Counted from the first letter of the stretch, positions 1-9,145 are shown. The stretch: 52,680 bases of DNA from Oscillospiraceae bacterium (GCA_022791945.1 JAAVZY010000006.1:1-52680), one strand, 5' to 3'. Made by a program: numbers and translations. Notes: generated from the letters alone by a model not told the origin.

Positions 1-78
1 CTTTTTATCCCAGTATGAGACGTTTTCATAAACGTACGTGGTGCCATTCTTGTGTTTTAGATAGACCAGAGATGCCAT
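1..78 (-). CDS. Insertion-sequence transposase, N-terminal fragment (cut by window edge)
   Basis: The first 26 codons of a minus-strand gene are visible, starting at an ATG whose complement is at 76-78 and preceded by a G-rich ribosome-binding stretch. The peptide begins MASLVYLKHKNGTTYVYEN and continues SYWDKK. This resembles the N-terminus of IS1634/IS4-like transposases of Firmicutes, which typically start with a short beta-rich segment of the form NGxxYVYE.SYWDK. The catalytic DDE domain would lie outside the window. Nothing shows whether the gene is intact. It is the only recognisable transposase in the window and lies next to a partial copy of the intergenic repeat family. The match is from memory of the family, so confidence is moderate. 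Confidence 0.6.
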   Translation of the reverse strand, partial: MASLVYLKHKNGTTYVYENVSYWDKK

Positions 79-230
79 GCTGATCCCCCCCCCCGACCTA
101 TGTAAAGGTCCCTGCTGTGAGGAGACCATTTATACATATGTTTGTAAAGAAAAACATTGGCTAAACACCGATTTTATAAGGGATTTGGGGAATAAGCTTA
201 AAACCTATGTATAACAATTGCGGGAGATTA

Positions 231-345
231 GGCTGCCCCCATAACCCCCAAAAAGACGGGAATCCAAGGGGACTCGTCCCCTTGGCAGGAGGCTTGCAGG
301 ATCAAGGCCTGTGGCCTTGATCCTTGGGCAGCGCCCTCGAGGTCT
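231..345. repeat. Intergenic repeat, partial copy R1
   Basis: Holds the right-hand half of the repeat family: the AAAAAGACGGGAATCC lead-in, the CCAAGGGG...CCCCTTGG hairpin (266-287), a second hairpin pairing ATCAAGGCC with GGCCTTGAT, and the CCTCGAGGTCTT end. The core with the palindrome and A/T-rich arms is absent. The remaining bases 79-230 are the leader of the transposase gene and show nothing else recognisable. Confidence 0.75.
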
Positions 346-380
346 TCCCCGCTGTGAATACAGCTTCCCAAAGAAAGTCT

Positions 381-1520
381 CTATCGATAGAGATGATACT
401 GCTGTTTTTCCTCCTGGAAGCGGCGGCTGTCCTCCCGGAACTCTTCCAGGATTTCGGACAGGCGCCGCTCCTGGCGGGTGAGGATGTCCGAGCCGCAGAG
501 CAGCTCCACAAACCGCCGTCCGCCCTCCCGGTTGGGCGGCAGGAACTGAGCCTCCTCATACCGATCCATGATCTCCCGCAGGAGGGTGACGCCCACCTCT
601 ACCGGGGAGATGGCCCGCATATCCGTAATGTGGATCTGCACGCCCTGACAGGCCTCTCCCTGGAACTTGGAGGCGCTGGGCGTGAAGTAAGCCGGAGTGA
701 ACGCCGTTCCCGCCAGACCTTTGGCCTGCATGGCCGCGGAAAGGGCCTGCCCGTCGATAAAGGGCGCGCCGATGGTAGCAAAGGGCGTGGTAGTGCCCCG
801 GCCCTCGGACAGGTTGGTGCCCTCAAACAGGCAGAGCCCCGGATACAGCATTGCCGTGGCGAACTGGGGGATTCCCATGGAGGGGGGCACCCAGCAGCGC
901 CCTGTCTCCGGATAGAGCATATCCCGCTCCCAGCCCTCCACCGGAACCACCGTCAGCCTGGCGTCAAGCCCCAGCTGCTCCGCCGCCATCCGGGCAAACT
1001 CGCCCACTGTCAGACCGTACCGCATGGCAAGGGGATAGCCTCCCACGAAGGATTCATAGCCGGGCTTCAGCACATTGCCCTCCACCCGGTCCCCCAGGGG
1101 GTTGACCCGATCCAGCAGGATAAACTCCTTCCCGGCTTTGGCACAGTCCTCCAGGGCGTAGAGCATGGTATACATGAAGGTGTAGTACCGCGCGCCCACG
1201 TCCTGTATGTCGTAGATGACCGCGTCCACCTGCTCCAGCATCTCCGGGGTCATCCGCTTGGAATCCTTCCGGTACAGGCTGTAGGCAGTCACGCCGGTGG
1301 CCGGATCCACGTAGGTATCCACCAGCCCGCCCGGCGCGATGTTTCCCCGCACCCCGTGCTCCGGAGAGAACAGGGCGGAGAGGCCGAACTTCCGGTGAAG
1401 CACGTCGATGGTGGTTTCAAACCCGGCGGTCAGGCCAGTCACAGAGGTGATCAGGCCCAGCCGCTTTCCTGTGAAAAGCGCTTCATGCCGATCAATGGTG
1501 TCAATGCCGTTGTATACCAT
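381..1520 (-). CDS. namZ: Exo-beta-N-acetylmuramidase NamZ (DUF1343 family)
   Basis: A 379-residue protein of the DUF1343 family, whose Bacillus member NamZ removes terminal MurNAc from peptidoglycan fragments. The start chosen is the ATG beginning MVYNGIDTID, preceded by GGGGAG. A longer reading frame upstream would overlap murQ and has no family similarity. Family segments seen are GKRLGLITSVTG near residue 20, SPEHGVRG near residue 60, the YDIQDVGARYYTF stretch, and FEGTNLSEGRGTTTPF in the second half. PEHG is a strongly conserved family segment likely to be in the active site. There is no signal peptide, so the enzyme should act in the cytoplasm on imported muropeptides. It follows murQ by 41 bp on the same strand, consistent with an operon in which NamZ releases MurNAc and MurQ processes the phosphorylated sugar. 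Confidence 0.88.
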   Translation of the reverse strand: MVYNGIDTIDRHEALFTGKRLGLITSVTGLTAGFETTIDVLHRKFGLSALFSPEHGVRGNIAPGGLVDTYVDPATGVTAYSLYRKDSKRMTPEMLEQVDAVIYDIQDVGARYYTFMYTMLYALEDCAKAGKEFILLDRVNPLGDRVEGNVLKPGYESFVGGYPLAMRYGLTVGEFARMAAEQLGLDARLTVVPVEGWERDMLYPETGRCWVPPSMGIPQFATAMLYPGLCLFEGTNLSEGRGTTTPFATIGAPFIDGQALSAAMQAKGLAGTAFTPAYFTPSASKFQGEACQGVQIHITDMRAISPVEVGVTLLREIMDRYEEAQFLPPNREGGRRFVELLCGSDILTRQERRLSEILEEFREDSRRFQEEKQQYHLYR

Positions 1521-1561
1521 AGATTTCTCCCCTTTCCGTTTTCCGCACCGCAGCCGGGCGG

Positions 1562-2461
1562 TCAGCTCTGGGCCGCCTGCTTCAGCCGCCCGCCGGAACG
1601 CTCCAGCCGGGCCTCCGCCTCGGCCCGATCGATGCCCGCAAGCTCCATCAGGATGGCGGTTTTCAGGGTTCCGCCCGCCTGCTCCAGCCGGGCGGCGGCA
1701 GTCTCGCTGTCTGCGCCGGTGGCGGCGCAGAAGATCCGCGCGGAACGATCCCGCAGCTTCTTGTTGGTGCACTGGAGATCCACCATCAGATTGTTGTAGA
1801 CCTTCCCCAGCTTGACCATGACGGAGGTGGAAAGCATATTCAGCACCAGCTTCTGGGCCGTGCCGGACTTCATCCGGGTAGAGCCCATAATCACCTCCGG
1901 CCCCACGACAGGCGCAACCGTTACCTGGCAGAGGGCCTCCAGCTTGGAGCTCTTGTTGTTGACCAGGGCGATGGTTGCCGCGCCTCTGGCGGCGGCCTCC
2001 TGCACGGCTCCCAGCACATAGGGGGCGCTCCCGCTGGCGGTAATTCCCACCAGCACGTCCTTCTCGGTCAGGTTGTGGTCCCGTACCAGCTGCGCCCCGG
2101 CCTCGGCGTCGTCCTCGCTGCCCTCAACGGCGTTCCGCAGGGCAATGTCCCCTCCGGCGATGTAGCCCTGCACCAGCTCCGGGCTGACCCCGTAGGTAGG
2201 CGGGCACTCGGACGCGTCCAGCACTCCCAGCCGCCCGGAGGTTCCGCAGCCTGCGTAGAACATCCGCCCGCCCCGCAGCAGCCGCTCATAGGCCAGGTCC
2301 ACTGCCTTCGCCAGGCTGGGTATCTCCGCGGCCACCGCCTTCGGCACCCGCTCGTCCTCCGCGTTGATCAACCGGAGAATCTCCTCGGTAGAGCACTCGT
2401 CAATGCACGCTGTATTCGGGTTGACTGTCTCTGTTGTCAATCCAGCCAGATACTGATCCAT
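1562..2461 (-). CDS. murQ: N-acetylmuramic acid 6-phosphate etherase MurQ
   Basis: A 299-residue protein, normal for MurQ, which cleaves the lactyl ether of MurNAc-6-phosphate to give GlcNAc-6-phosphate and D-lactate in the cytoplasm. The SIS-type sugar-phosphate isomerase domain is clear: FYAGCGTSGRLGVLDASE carries the substrate-binding loop, followed by GYIAGGDIALRNAVEGSEDD with the characteristic acidic catalytic region, GITASGSAPYV, and GPEVIMGSTRMKSGTAQK. The start is the ATG at 2459-2461, preceded by GGAAGGAGA. A longer frame enters a neighbouring repeat and is unlikely. The gene heads a murQ-namZ pair. No PTS transporter (murP) or kinase is in the window, so the source of MurNAc-6-phosphate is unknown. 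The only upstream sequence before the divergent polC is repeat R2, so the promoter must lie in or beside that element. Confidence 0.96.
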   Translation of the reverse strand: MDQYLAGLTTETVNPNTACIDECSTEEILRLINAEDERVPKAVAAEIPSLAKAVDLAYERLLRGGRMFYAGCGTSGRLGVLDASECPPTYGVSPELVQGYIAGGDIALRNAVEGSEDDAEAGAQLVRDHNLTEKDVLVGITASGSAPYVLGAVQEAAARGAATIALVNNKSSKLEALCQVTVAPVVGPEVIMGSTRMKSGTAQKLVLNMLSTSVMVKLGKVYNNLMVDLQCTNKKLRDRSARIFCAATGADSETAAARLEQAGGTLKTAILMELAGIDRAEAEARLERSGGRLKQAAQS

Positions 2462-2488
2462 GTGTTTGTCTCCTTCCTGGTTTGTGCG

Positions 2489-3013
2489 CGGAAGACCTCG
2501 AGGACTCTGTCCTCGAGCACCTGCCAAGGGGACGAGTCCCCTTGGATTCCCGCCTTTTTCGGGGTGGGGGTGGGGACGGGCGCTTGCGCCCGCCCCCCTG
2601 CCTCGCTGATACTCCCCGCAGGGTCGATCGCCCGCCTACCCATTTTTTTGTAAAGAAAAAATTCATCCCCATAGACGGCGCAGGGACTGCGACGCAGAAA
2701 GTTCCGAGCGTGTCCTGCTACGCTCATACTCTCTGCGGAGGGGGAAGTACCCCGGCACGCAAGAAGGAGCTTTTTTCTTTACGAAAAAAGCGTACTGCGG
2801 GAATCAGACCATCTGCGTGGCAGGAGGCCGGAAGTCTGTACAGACTTAACCCACCCCTTTTTCCGCCTTTAAAAAGCCCTTAAAAATAATGGGATTCCAA
2901 AGGGACGCGTCCCCGATGCGCCGCAAGCGGCGCATCTCAGAATTCGGCGGAGCCGAATTCCTAGGTGCGTCGTGAAACGACGCACCGCAGAGCGCGAGAC
3001 AGCGTCTCGCGGC
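2489..3013. repeat. Intergenic repeat, long copy R2 (inverse orientation)
   Basis: Full mirror-symmetric copy between divergent murQ and polC. In order: CCTCGAGGA hairpin, CCAAGGGG...CCCCTTGG hairpin, G-rich tract, CGATCGCCCGCCTACCCAT, first A/T-rich arm (near 2645-2665), an inner hairpin around GAGCGTG...TACGCTC, second arm TTTTTTCTTTACGAAAAAA (near 2770-2790), AGTCTGTACAGACT (near 2834), then a tail of four hairpins: GATGCGCC..., GAATTCGG..., GGTGCGTCGT... and CGCGAGAC.... The segment ATGGGTAGGCGGGCGATCG reads on the minus strand. Confidence 0.85.
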
Positions 3014-3050
3014 CTTCCCTCACCCCCATCATAAGGAGGTCATCACCACT

Positions 3051-6000
3051 TTGAATAACGGGTTTGCCGAGCTGTTCGGCGGATACATAGCCGGTGAGCT
3101 TCCGGCGGAGCTGGCCTCCGCGGAGGTGCTTTATCTGGATGTGAAAAAAGAGGAGGGAGAGCTGGCCGTCTCGATCCGGCCGGACTCCCTGCTGAAAAAG
3201 GAGCTGCTTCTCCCCATTCAGGAGGAACTCCGGAACGCTCTGGAGGCTCAGCGGGTGCGGATCGTTACCAAATACACCCCCAATCTGTTCACCGCCGACT
3301 ACTTCCCGGAGATCGTCGCCGCCTTGAAGCGAACCGTCGCCATGATCAACGGCTACTTCGACGGGGCCCTGTGCAGCTGGGAGCCGGAGCAAAAGCTCCT
3401 GGAGGTGGAGCTCCGGCACGGGGGCGGGGATCTGCTCCTTCAGTGCGGGGTGGATCGGGAGCTGGCGGCCTTTGTCATGGAGGAGTTTTCCTTCCGGCCG
3501 GAGGTGCGGTTCACCGGCGTCCTGGAGGCGGACGGACAGCTCCTGGAGGTGCCCGAGCCGCCGGAGGGCTTCGCCGATTTCGGGGAGCCTCCCCCGGAGC
3601 CGGAATACCTGCCCCCGCCCGAGGAGCTTCCCCCCTCCGGGGAAAAGGCCCCCGAAAAGCCCCGGAAAACCCGTGCCGAACGCACCGCCCGGCTGAACCT
3701 CTCCCGGCTTCCCTTCGACTGCGAGGACGGGGAGAGCGTGCTGGGCAAGCGGATCGCCGAGCAGCCCGTCTCCCTCTCTGAGGTCACGGGCGAAAGCGGC
3801 CGGGTGGTGGTCTGCGGGGAGGTGTTCGAGCGGGACGTGCGGTACAGCCGGGACAACTCCAAGCTGATCCTTTCCATCGGCATCACCGACTATACCGGCT
3901 CCAACACCCTGAAGCTCATCGACGACGCCAAGAAGGAAAAGCAGTATGAGAAAATGTCGGTAGGCGCCGTGCTCCTGGTGCGGGGGGAAGCCTCCTACGA
4001 CAAATACGATCACGAGGTTTCCATCCGGCCCTTTGACGTGATGGCCTACAGGAAGCGCCCCCGGATGGACGAAGCTCCGGAGAAGCGGGTGGAGCTCCAC
4101 CTGCACACCATCATGTCCTCCATGGACGCCCTGACGGATCCCGCCAAGGTGGTGAACACCGCCTTCGCCTGGGGCCATAAGGCAGTGGCCATCACCGATC
4201 ACGGAGTGGTTCAGGCCTTCCCCGACGCCATGGGCGCGGTGGACAAGATCCGCAAAAACGGCGGGGAGTTCAAGGTCATCTACGGGGTGGAGGACTACTT
4301 TGTCAACGATATGGTGGAGGTGGTCACCGGGGAGGCGGACGAGCCTCTGGACGGGGAGTTCATCGTCTTTGATACCGAGACGACCGGCCTTTCCGCCTCT
4401 CAGGAGCGGATGACGGAAATCGGCGCGGTGCGGGTGCGGAACGGGGAGATTGTGGAGGAGTTCAACACCTTCGTCAACCCAGGCAAGCCCATTCCCCCAA
4501 AGATCACCGAGCTTACCGGCATCACCGACGAAATGGTGCGGGACGCCCCCTCCGAGGAGGAGGCTGTCCGGGCCTTCCTGGAATTTGCCGGGGAGCATAT
4601 CCTGATCGCCCACAACGCCCCCTTTGACATGAGCTTTCTCAGCAGCGCCCTCCACCGGGCGGGCATGGAACGCCGGTTCACCTATCTGGACACCGTGCCC
4701 CTCTGCCGGAATCTGCTGCCCCAGCTGAAAAAGGTCAAGCTGGATCTGGTGGCGGAGCACCTGGGCCTGGGGGACTTCAACCACCATCGCGCCTCCGACG
4801 ACGCCCGGATGCTGGCCATGATCCTGCTGAAGCTGATTCTCATGCTGAAGGAGCGGAACTGCCAGGGATTCCAGCAGATCAATACCGCCTGCGCAGGCGT
4901 GGACGTGAAGCACTGCCCGGACTATCACCAGATTCTGCTGGTACGCAACAGCACCGGGCTGAAAAATCTCTACAAGCTGGTATCCTACGGGCATTTGGAT
5001 TACTACTTCAAGCATCCCCGGGTGCCCAAGAGCGTGCTGATGAAGCACCGGGAGGGCCTGCTGGTGGGCAGCGCCTGCGAGGCCGGGGAGCTCTACCGGG
5101 CAGTGGTGGCCGGGAAGCCCTGGGGGGAGCTCTGCGACATTGCCCGCTTTTACGACTACCTGGAGATCCAGCCCACAGGGAACAACAGCTTTATGATCCG
5201 CACCGGGCTGGCGGACAGCGAGGAGCGGATCCAGGAGTTCAACCGCACCATTGTCAACCTGGGGGAGAAGCTGAATATCCCCGTGGTGGCCACCTGCGAC
5301 GTTCACTTCCTGGAGGAAAAGGACAGCGTCTACCGGGAGATCCTCATGTCCGGCATGAAGTTCAAGGACTTTGGAAACCAGCCCCCCCTCTACCTGCGGA
5401 CCACGGAGGAAATGCTCCGGGAATTCGCCTACCTGGGGGAGGAGAAGGCCAGGGAGGTTGTCATCACCAATCCCAACAAAATCGCCGACATGGTGGATCC
5501 GGATATCCGGGCCTTTCCCAAGGGCACCTTCACCCCGGAGATTCCCGGCTCCGAGGAGGATCTCCGGCGGATCACCTGGGAGCGGTGCACCGGCATGTAC
5601 GGGGATCCCCCTCCGGAGCTGGTCGCCAGCCGGCTGAACCGGGAGCTGGATTCCATCATCAAGCACGGCTTCGCGGTGCTGTACATGATCGCCCAGAAGC
5701 TGGTGGCCAACTCGGAGCTCCACGGCTACCATGTCGGCTCCCGGGGCTCGGTAGGCTCCTCCTTTGTGGCGATCATGGCGGGGATCTCGGAGGTAAACCC
5801 TCTGCCCCCCCACTATGTCTGCCGCCAGTGCAAGCACAGCGAGTTCTTCACCGACGGTTCCTATGGCTCCGGGTTTGATCTTCCCCCCAAGGACTGCCCA
5901 GCCTGCGGCATCCCCATGGATCGGGACGGCCATGACATTCCCTTTGAAACCTTCCTGGGCTTTGACGGAGATAAGGCGCCGGATATCGATCTGAATTTCT

Positions 6001-7409
6001 CCGGAGAGTATCAGTCCCAGTCCCACCGGTACACGGAGGAGCTGTTCGGCAAGGATCACGTATTCAAGGCGGGCACCATCTCCACGGTTGCCTCCAAAAC
6101 AGCCTATGGATTTGTCATGAAGTATCTGGAGGAGCAGGGCCGGGTGGCCCACAACGCAGAGGCCAACCGGCTGACCCTGGGCTGCACGGGAGTGAAGCGG
6201 ACCACCGGCCAGCATCCCGGCGGAATGGTGGTTATCCCGGCGGATCAGGAGGTCTACGATTTCACCCCGGTTCAGCATCCGGCGGATTCCAAGGAATCCG
6301 GCGTGATCACCACCCACTTTGATTTCCATTCCCTTCATGACACCATCCTGAAGCTGGACGAGCTGGGACACGATGTGCCCACCCTCTACCGGCATTTGGA
6401 GGAGCTGACAGAGGTGAAGATTGAGGACGTCCCCCCCATGGACGAAAAGGTGATCAGCCTGTTCACCTCTACGGAGGCCCTGGGGGTCACGCCGGAGGAG
6501 ATTTACAGCGAGACGGGGACCTTTTCCATCCCGGAGATGGGCACGAACTTTGTCCGGGGAATGCTGGTGGAGTGCCAGCCCAGGCAGTTCTCCGACCTAC
6601 TGCAGATCTCCGGGCTGTCCCACGGCACGGACGTCTGGCTTGGAAACGCCCAGGAGCTGATCAAGAACAAAACCTGCACCATTTCAGAGGTAATCGGCAC
6701 CCGTGACAGCATCATGGTCTATCTGCTGCACAAGGGCCTGGAGCCCAAGATGGCGTTTAAGATCATGGAGATCACCCGTAAGGGGAACGCCTCCAAGCTG
6801 TTCACCGAGGAGCACTACAAGGCGATGCGGGAGCACAACGTACCGGAATGGTACATTGACTCCTGCCTGAAAATCAAGTATATGTTCCCCAAGGCCCATG
6901 CCGCGGCTTATGTCATTGCGGCCTGCAAGCTGGGGTGGTTCAAGATCTATTATCCCCTGGCCTATTACGCGGCGTTTTTCACCGTCCGCGGGGGAGACTT
7001 TGACGCGGAGGCGGCGATCAGGGGAAAAGCGGAGGTCCGCCGGCGTCTGGAGGCGCTGAAGTCCAAGGGGCTTGAGCGGACGGTGAAGGAGGAGGACGCC
7101 TACACAACCTTACAGATCATCAATGAGATGCTCTGCCGGGGCTACGACTTCCTTCCCATCGATCTGTACAAATCCCATGCCACGGACTATCAGATAGAGG
7201 ATGGAAAAATCCGCCTGCCCTTCAATGCCCTGAAGGGAGTGGGCGAGGCCGCGGCCCAGAGCCTCCAGAACGCGGCAGCCGAGGGGGATTACATCTCCGT
7301 GGACGAGGTGCAGACCCGTTCCGGCGTCTCCAAATCCGTGATCGAAATGCTCGACGAGGCCGGCGCTTTCGGCGCCCTCCCTAAAACCAGCCAGCTTACC
7401 TTCTTTTAA
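3051..7409 (+). CDS. polC: DNA polymerase III PolC-type, alpha subunit with proofreading exonuclease
   Basis: A 1452-residue replicative polymerase of the Gram-positive PolC type (B. subtilis PolC is about 1437). It starts at TTG, with AAGGAGGTC placed 8-9 bp upstream. Domains in order: N-terminal region (about 1-230) with a proline/glutamate-rich linker, OB-fold (about 240-340), PHP domain opening with VELHLHTIMSSMDA at about residue 345, an inserted DEDDh 3'-5' exonuclease opening with VFDTETTG (Asp441, Glu443), the second PHP half, a Cys4 zinc-binding loop (CRQCKH...CPACG, about residue 925), and the palm with PDIDLNFSGEYQ (Asp978, Asp980), the catalytic aspartates. The C-terminal region is complete. 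Divergent from murQ across R2. Relative to an origin near 22 kb this gene faces the replication fork, which is unusual for an essential gene. Confidence 0.98.
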   Translation: MNNGFAELFGGYIAGELPAELASAEVLYLDVKKEEGELAVSIRPDSLLKKELLLPIQEELRNALEAQRVRIVTKYTPNLFTADYFPEIVAALKRTVAMINGYFDGALCSWEPEQKLLEVELRHGGGDLLLQCGVDRELAAFVMEEFSFRPEVRFTGVLEADGQLLEVPEPPEGFADFGEPPPEPEYLPPPEELPPSGEKAPEKPRKTRAERTARLNLSRLPFDCEDGESVLGKRIAEQPVSLSEVTGESGRVVVCGEVFERDVRYSRDNSKLILSIGITDYTGSNTLKLIDDAKKEKQYEKMSVGAVLLVRGEASYDKYDHEVSIRPFDVMAYRKRPRMDEAPEKRVELHLHTIMSSMDALTDPAKVVNTAFAWGHKAVAITDHGVVQAFPDAMGAVDKIRKNGGEFKVIYGVEDYFVNDMVEVVTGEADEPLDGEFIVFDTETTGLSASQERMTEIGAVRVRNGEIVEEFNTFVNPGKPIPPKITELTGITDEMVRDAPSEEEAVRAFLEFAGEHILIAHNAPFDMSFLSSALHRAGMERRFTYLDTVPLCRNLLPQLKKVKLDLVAEHLGLGDFNHHRASDDARMLAMILLKLILMLKERNCQGFQQINTACAGVDVKHCPDYHQILLVRNSTGLKNLYKLVSYGHLDYYFKHPRVPKSVLMKHREGLLVGSACEAGELYRAVVAGKPWGELCDIARFYDYLEIQPTGNNSFMIRTGLADSEERIQEFNRTIVNLGEKLNIPVVATCDVHFLEEKDSVYREILMSGMKFKDFGNQPPLYLRTTEEMLREFAYLGEEKAREVVITNPNKIADMVDPDIRAFPKGTFTPEIPGSEEDLRRITWERCTGMYGDPPPELVASRLNRELDSIIKHGFAVLYMIAQKLVANSELHGYHVGSRGSVGSSFVAIMAGISEVNPLPPHYVCRQCKHSEFFTDGSYGSGFDLPPKDCPACGIPMDRDGHDIPFETFLGFDGDKAPDIDLNFSGEYQSQSHRYTEELFGKDHVFKAGTISTVASKTAYGFVMKYLEEQGRVAHNAEANRLTLGCTGVKRTTGQHPGGMVVIPADQEVYDFTPVQHPADSKESGVITTHFDFHSLHDTILKLDELGHDVPTLYRHLEELTEVKIEDVPPMDEKVISLFTSTEALGVTPEEIYSETGTFSIPEMGTNFVRGMLVECQPRQFSDLLQISGLSHGTDVWLGNAQELIKNKTCTISEVIGTRDSIMVYLLHKGLEPKMAFKIMEITRKGNASKLFTEEHYKAMREHNVPEWYIDSCLKIKYMFPKAHAAAYVIAACKLGWFKIYYPLAYYAAFFTVRGGDFDAEAAIRGKAEVRRRLEALKSKGLERTVKEEDAYTTLQIINEMLCRGYDFLPIDLYKSHATDYQIEDGKIRLPFNALKGVGEAAAQSLQNAAAEGDYISVDEVQTRSGVSKSVIEMLDEAGAFGALPKTSQLTFF

Positions 7410-7417
7410 GGTGGAAG

Positions 7418-7530
7418 ACAAGACCTCGAGGCTCTGCCTCGAGCTCCGCCAAGGGGAATCCCTTCCCCTTGGCGAGAGGCGCACAGGGTCAAAGCCTGCG
7501 GCTTTGACCCTTGGGCAGAGCTCTCGCGGC
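7418..7530. repeat. Intergenic repeat remnant R3 (hairpins only)
   Basis: Short core-less copy between polC and the FliB-like gene. It shows the CCTCGAGG...CCTCGAG hairpin, CCAAGGGGAA...TTCCCCTTGG, a hairpin pairing GGTCAAAGCC with GGCTTTGACC, and the GAGCTCTCGCGG end. The palindrome and A/T arms are missing. Confidence 0.7.
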
Positions 7531-7570
7531 CTTTCCCGGAAAGCAAAATGATGATGAAAGGGTGACGATA

Positions 7571-8770
7571 ATGTCAAAGAAAATTTTGGTCAGCGCGGAA
7601 TATTTTGAGGGGTTTCGCTGTCTGGCTGGAGACTGCCAATACAGCTGCTGCCGTGACTGGCGGGTGGACATCAACAAGTCTGCTTACAGCAAGCTCCGCT
7701 CCACGCGCATGAGTCCCGCGCTTCGGGAACAGGTGGACAAGGATCTCATCCGCAGCAGGAAATCTCTTAACAACGCTCTGTACGCTCAGATGCGGATGAA
7801 GAAGGACGGCCGCTGCTCCTTCCTCACAGAGGACGGTCTGTGCTCCCTTCAGGCGGAGTGCGGTCCCGGCATCCTGCCCTCTGTCTGCCGCACCTTCCCC
7901 CGGGACGTTTACCGCATCGGCGATCTGGTAGAGCGCGCCTGCACTATGGGCTGCGAGGAGATCGTCAACCGTCTCTGGGAGCTCCCCCACAGCCTGGAAT
8001 TCATCTGCGAACCAATGGAAACCGTTCTTTTTACCTCGATTATCCGGGATACGGACAATCGTCCTGTGATCTTCCGCCGGTTTCTGGAGGTTCAGACTGT
8101 CTGCGTAGATCTGCTCCAGAATCCTGCCTATCATCTGGATCAGCGGATCCTCATTCTGGGCATGGCCCTTCGTGAGCTTGCCGAACTGGAGCATACTGAC
8201 GAGGACAGCCAGCTGGATCCCTGGCTGGAGAAATGGGCCCAGCTCTCCCAGGGCGACGTCCTCCGGGAATCCCTGGAAAAGCTCCCAAGGGAAACCCTGA
8301 TGTTCCTGATGAACAACGTCACCACGGTTTCCTCCATGGGCGCCTGCTCGATAGAGGAGGCCACCCTTCAGGCACGGCTGATGGTTCTCTCCGGCTTCAA
8401 GAACATCGGCGGCACCCAGCGGGAGCTGAACTCCGCCAACTATCTGGCCGGCCTGCCCCGCCTGGAGGAAATCGCGCTTCCCTTGGAAAATATCATGGTC
8501 AACGACTGGTTCCGGAGCTACGCGCCCCTCCGGAGCGAGCATGGCATCTGGTGGCAGTATGTCCGCTTCTGCAACCTGTACAGCCTGCTGAAATTCTTCC
8601 TCGCTACCCTGATGACCAATGAAATCACCCAGGCGGACATGGTACACACCGTTGTCTTTTGGGCCCGTCAGCTGGAGCACAACACTCAGAAGCTGAATGA
8701 AATCGTAGACCGGCAGGTTGCCAACGAGAGCGACACCCTCGCCCATATGGCGATCCTCATCCGGGGATAA
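7571..8770 (+). CDS. FliB-family Cys-rich protein (flagellin lysine N-methylase-like)
   Basis: A 399-residue protein of the FliB family (CxxCxxCC-type). In Salmonella, FliB methylates surface lysines of flagellin, but most members in Firmicutes have unknown targets. The start chosen is ATG at 7571 (MSKKILVSAEYF), just after GGGTGACGATA. Family hallmarks are the N-terminal Cys cluster FRCLAGDCQYSCCRDW, the GRCSFLTEDGLCSLQ segment, CRTFPRDVYRI and CTMGCEE, which together provide the cysteines expected to hold an Fe-S cluster. The C-terminal half is helical. No flagellar or flagellin gene is in the window, so it is an orphan with respect to the naming function. It follows polC after a repeat remnant and precedes a small membrane protein by 34 bp, possibly co-transcribed. 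Confidence 0.8.
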   Translation: MSKKILVSAEYFEGFRCLAGDCQYSCCRDWRVDINKSAYSKLRSTRMSPALREQVDKDLIRSRKSLNNALYAQMRMKKDGRCSFLTEDGLCSLQAECGPGILPSVCRTFPRDVYRIGDLVERACTMGCEEIVNRLWELPHSLEFICEPMETVLFTSIIRDTDNRPVIFRRFLEVQTVCVDLLQNPAYHLDQRILILGMALRELAELEHTDEDSQLDPWLEKWAQLSQGDVLRESLEKLPRETLMFLMNNVTTVSSMGACSIEEATLQARLMVLSGFKNIGGTQRELNSANYLAGLPRLEEIALPLENIMVNDWFRSYAPLRSEHGIWWQYVRFCNLYSLLKFFLATLMTNEITQADMVHTVVFWARQLEHNTQKLNEIVDRQVANESDTLAHMAILIRG

Positions 8771-8804
8771 CCCCCATAACTTCAACGAAAAGAAGGCAAT
8801 CTCC

Positions 8805-9128
8805 ATGGATCAGCATCGCAAACCCCGGATTCTGAAAGTGCTCTCCTGGATCACCGGCATATTGGCCCTGATCACCGCCGGACTGGCCGTGGGCTGGAGA
8901 CTGGGCGGAATCTCCATGCTCAAGGCACTCTCCTCTGTCATGTTCTCTCATACTCCCTCGGAGAACGCTTCCATCGGCATTATCGGCGGCGCGGACGGCC
9001 CCACCGCCATCTATCTGTCCGGCGGTATCCCCTCAACGGATGTCCTGCTTTGGCTCACCTCCGGCATTCTGGCGGCAGCATCCATCCTCTGCGCCCTGCT
9101 GAGCCGAAAATGCGCCAAGCGAAAGTAG
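8805..9128 (+). CDS. Small membrane protein with the GIIGGADGPTAIY motif of decarboxylase beta subunits
   Basis: A 107-residue protein with two predicted membrane segments (about residues 17-35 and 77-95). Between them, at residues 56-70, is SIGIIGGADGPTAIY. This motif is otherwise typical of the beta subunit (OadB/GcdB) of sodium-translocating decarboxylases, where it forms part of the conserved ion-pathway region. Full beta subunits are near 370-430 residues, so this is either a dedicated mini-protein built around one conserved element or a remnant. It has its own start (ATG 8805, weak GAAAAGAAGG site) and a clean Lys/Arg-rich C-terminus, which favours a real small protein. No alpha, gamma or delta decarboxylase subunit is nearby. 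Function unknown. Confidence 0.75.
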   Translation: MDQHRKPRILKVLSWITGILALITAGLAVGWRLGGISMLKALSSVMFSHTPSENASIGIIGGADGPTAIYLSGGIPSTDVLLWLTSGILAAASILCALLSRKCAKRK

Positions 9129-9145
9129 GAAGCTGCATACACGCT

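Noticed and set aside
2961-6395. A 1144-codon open frame antisense to polC
   Set aside because: It is the mirror of a GC-rich gene; the translation is His/Gly/Pro-rich and low in family features, while the plus strand is a complete PolC.
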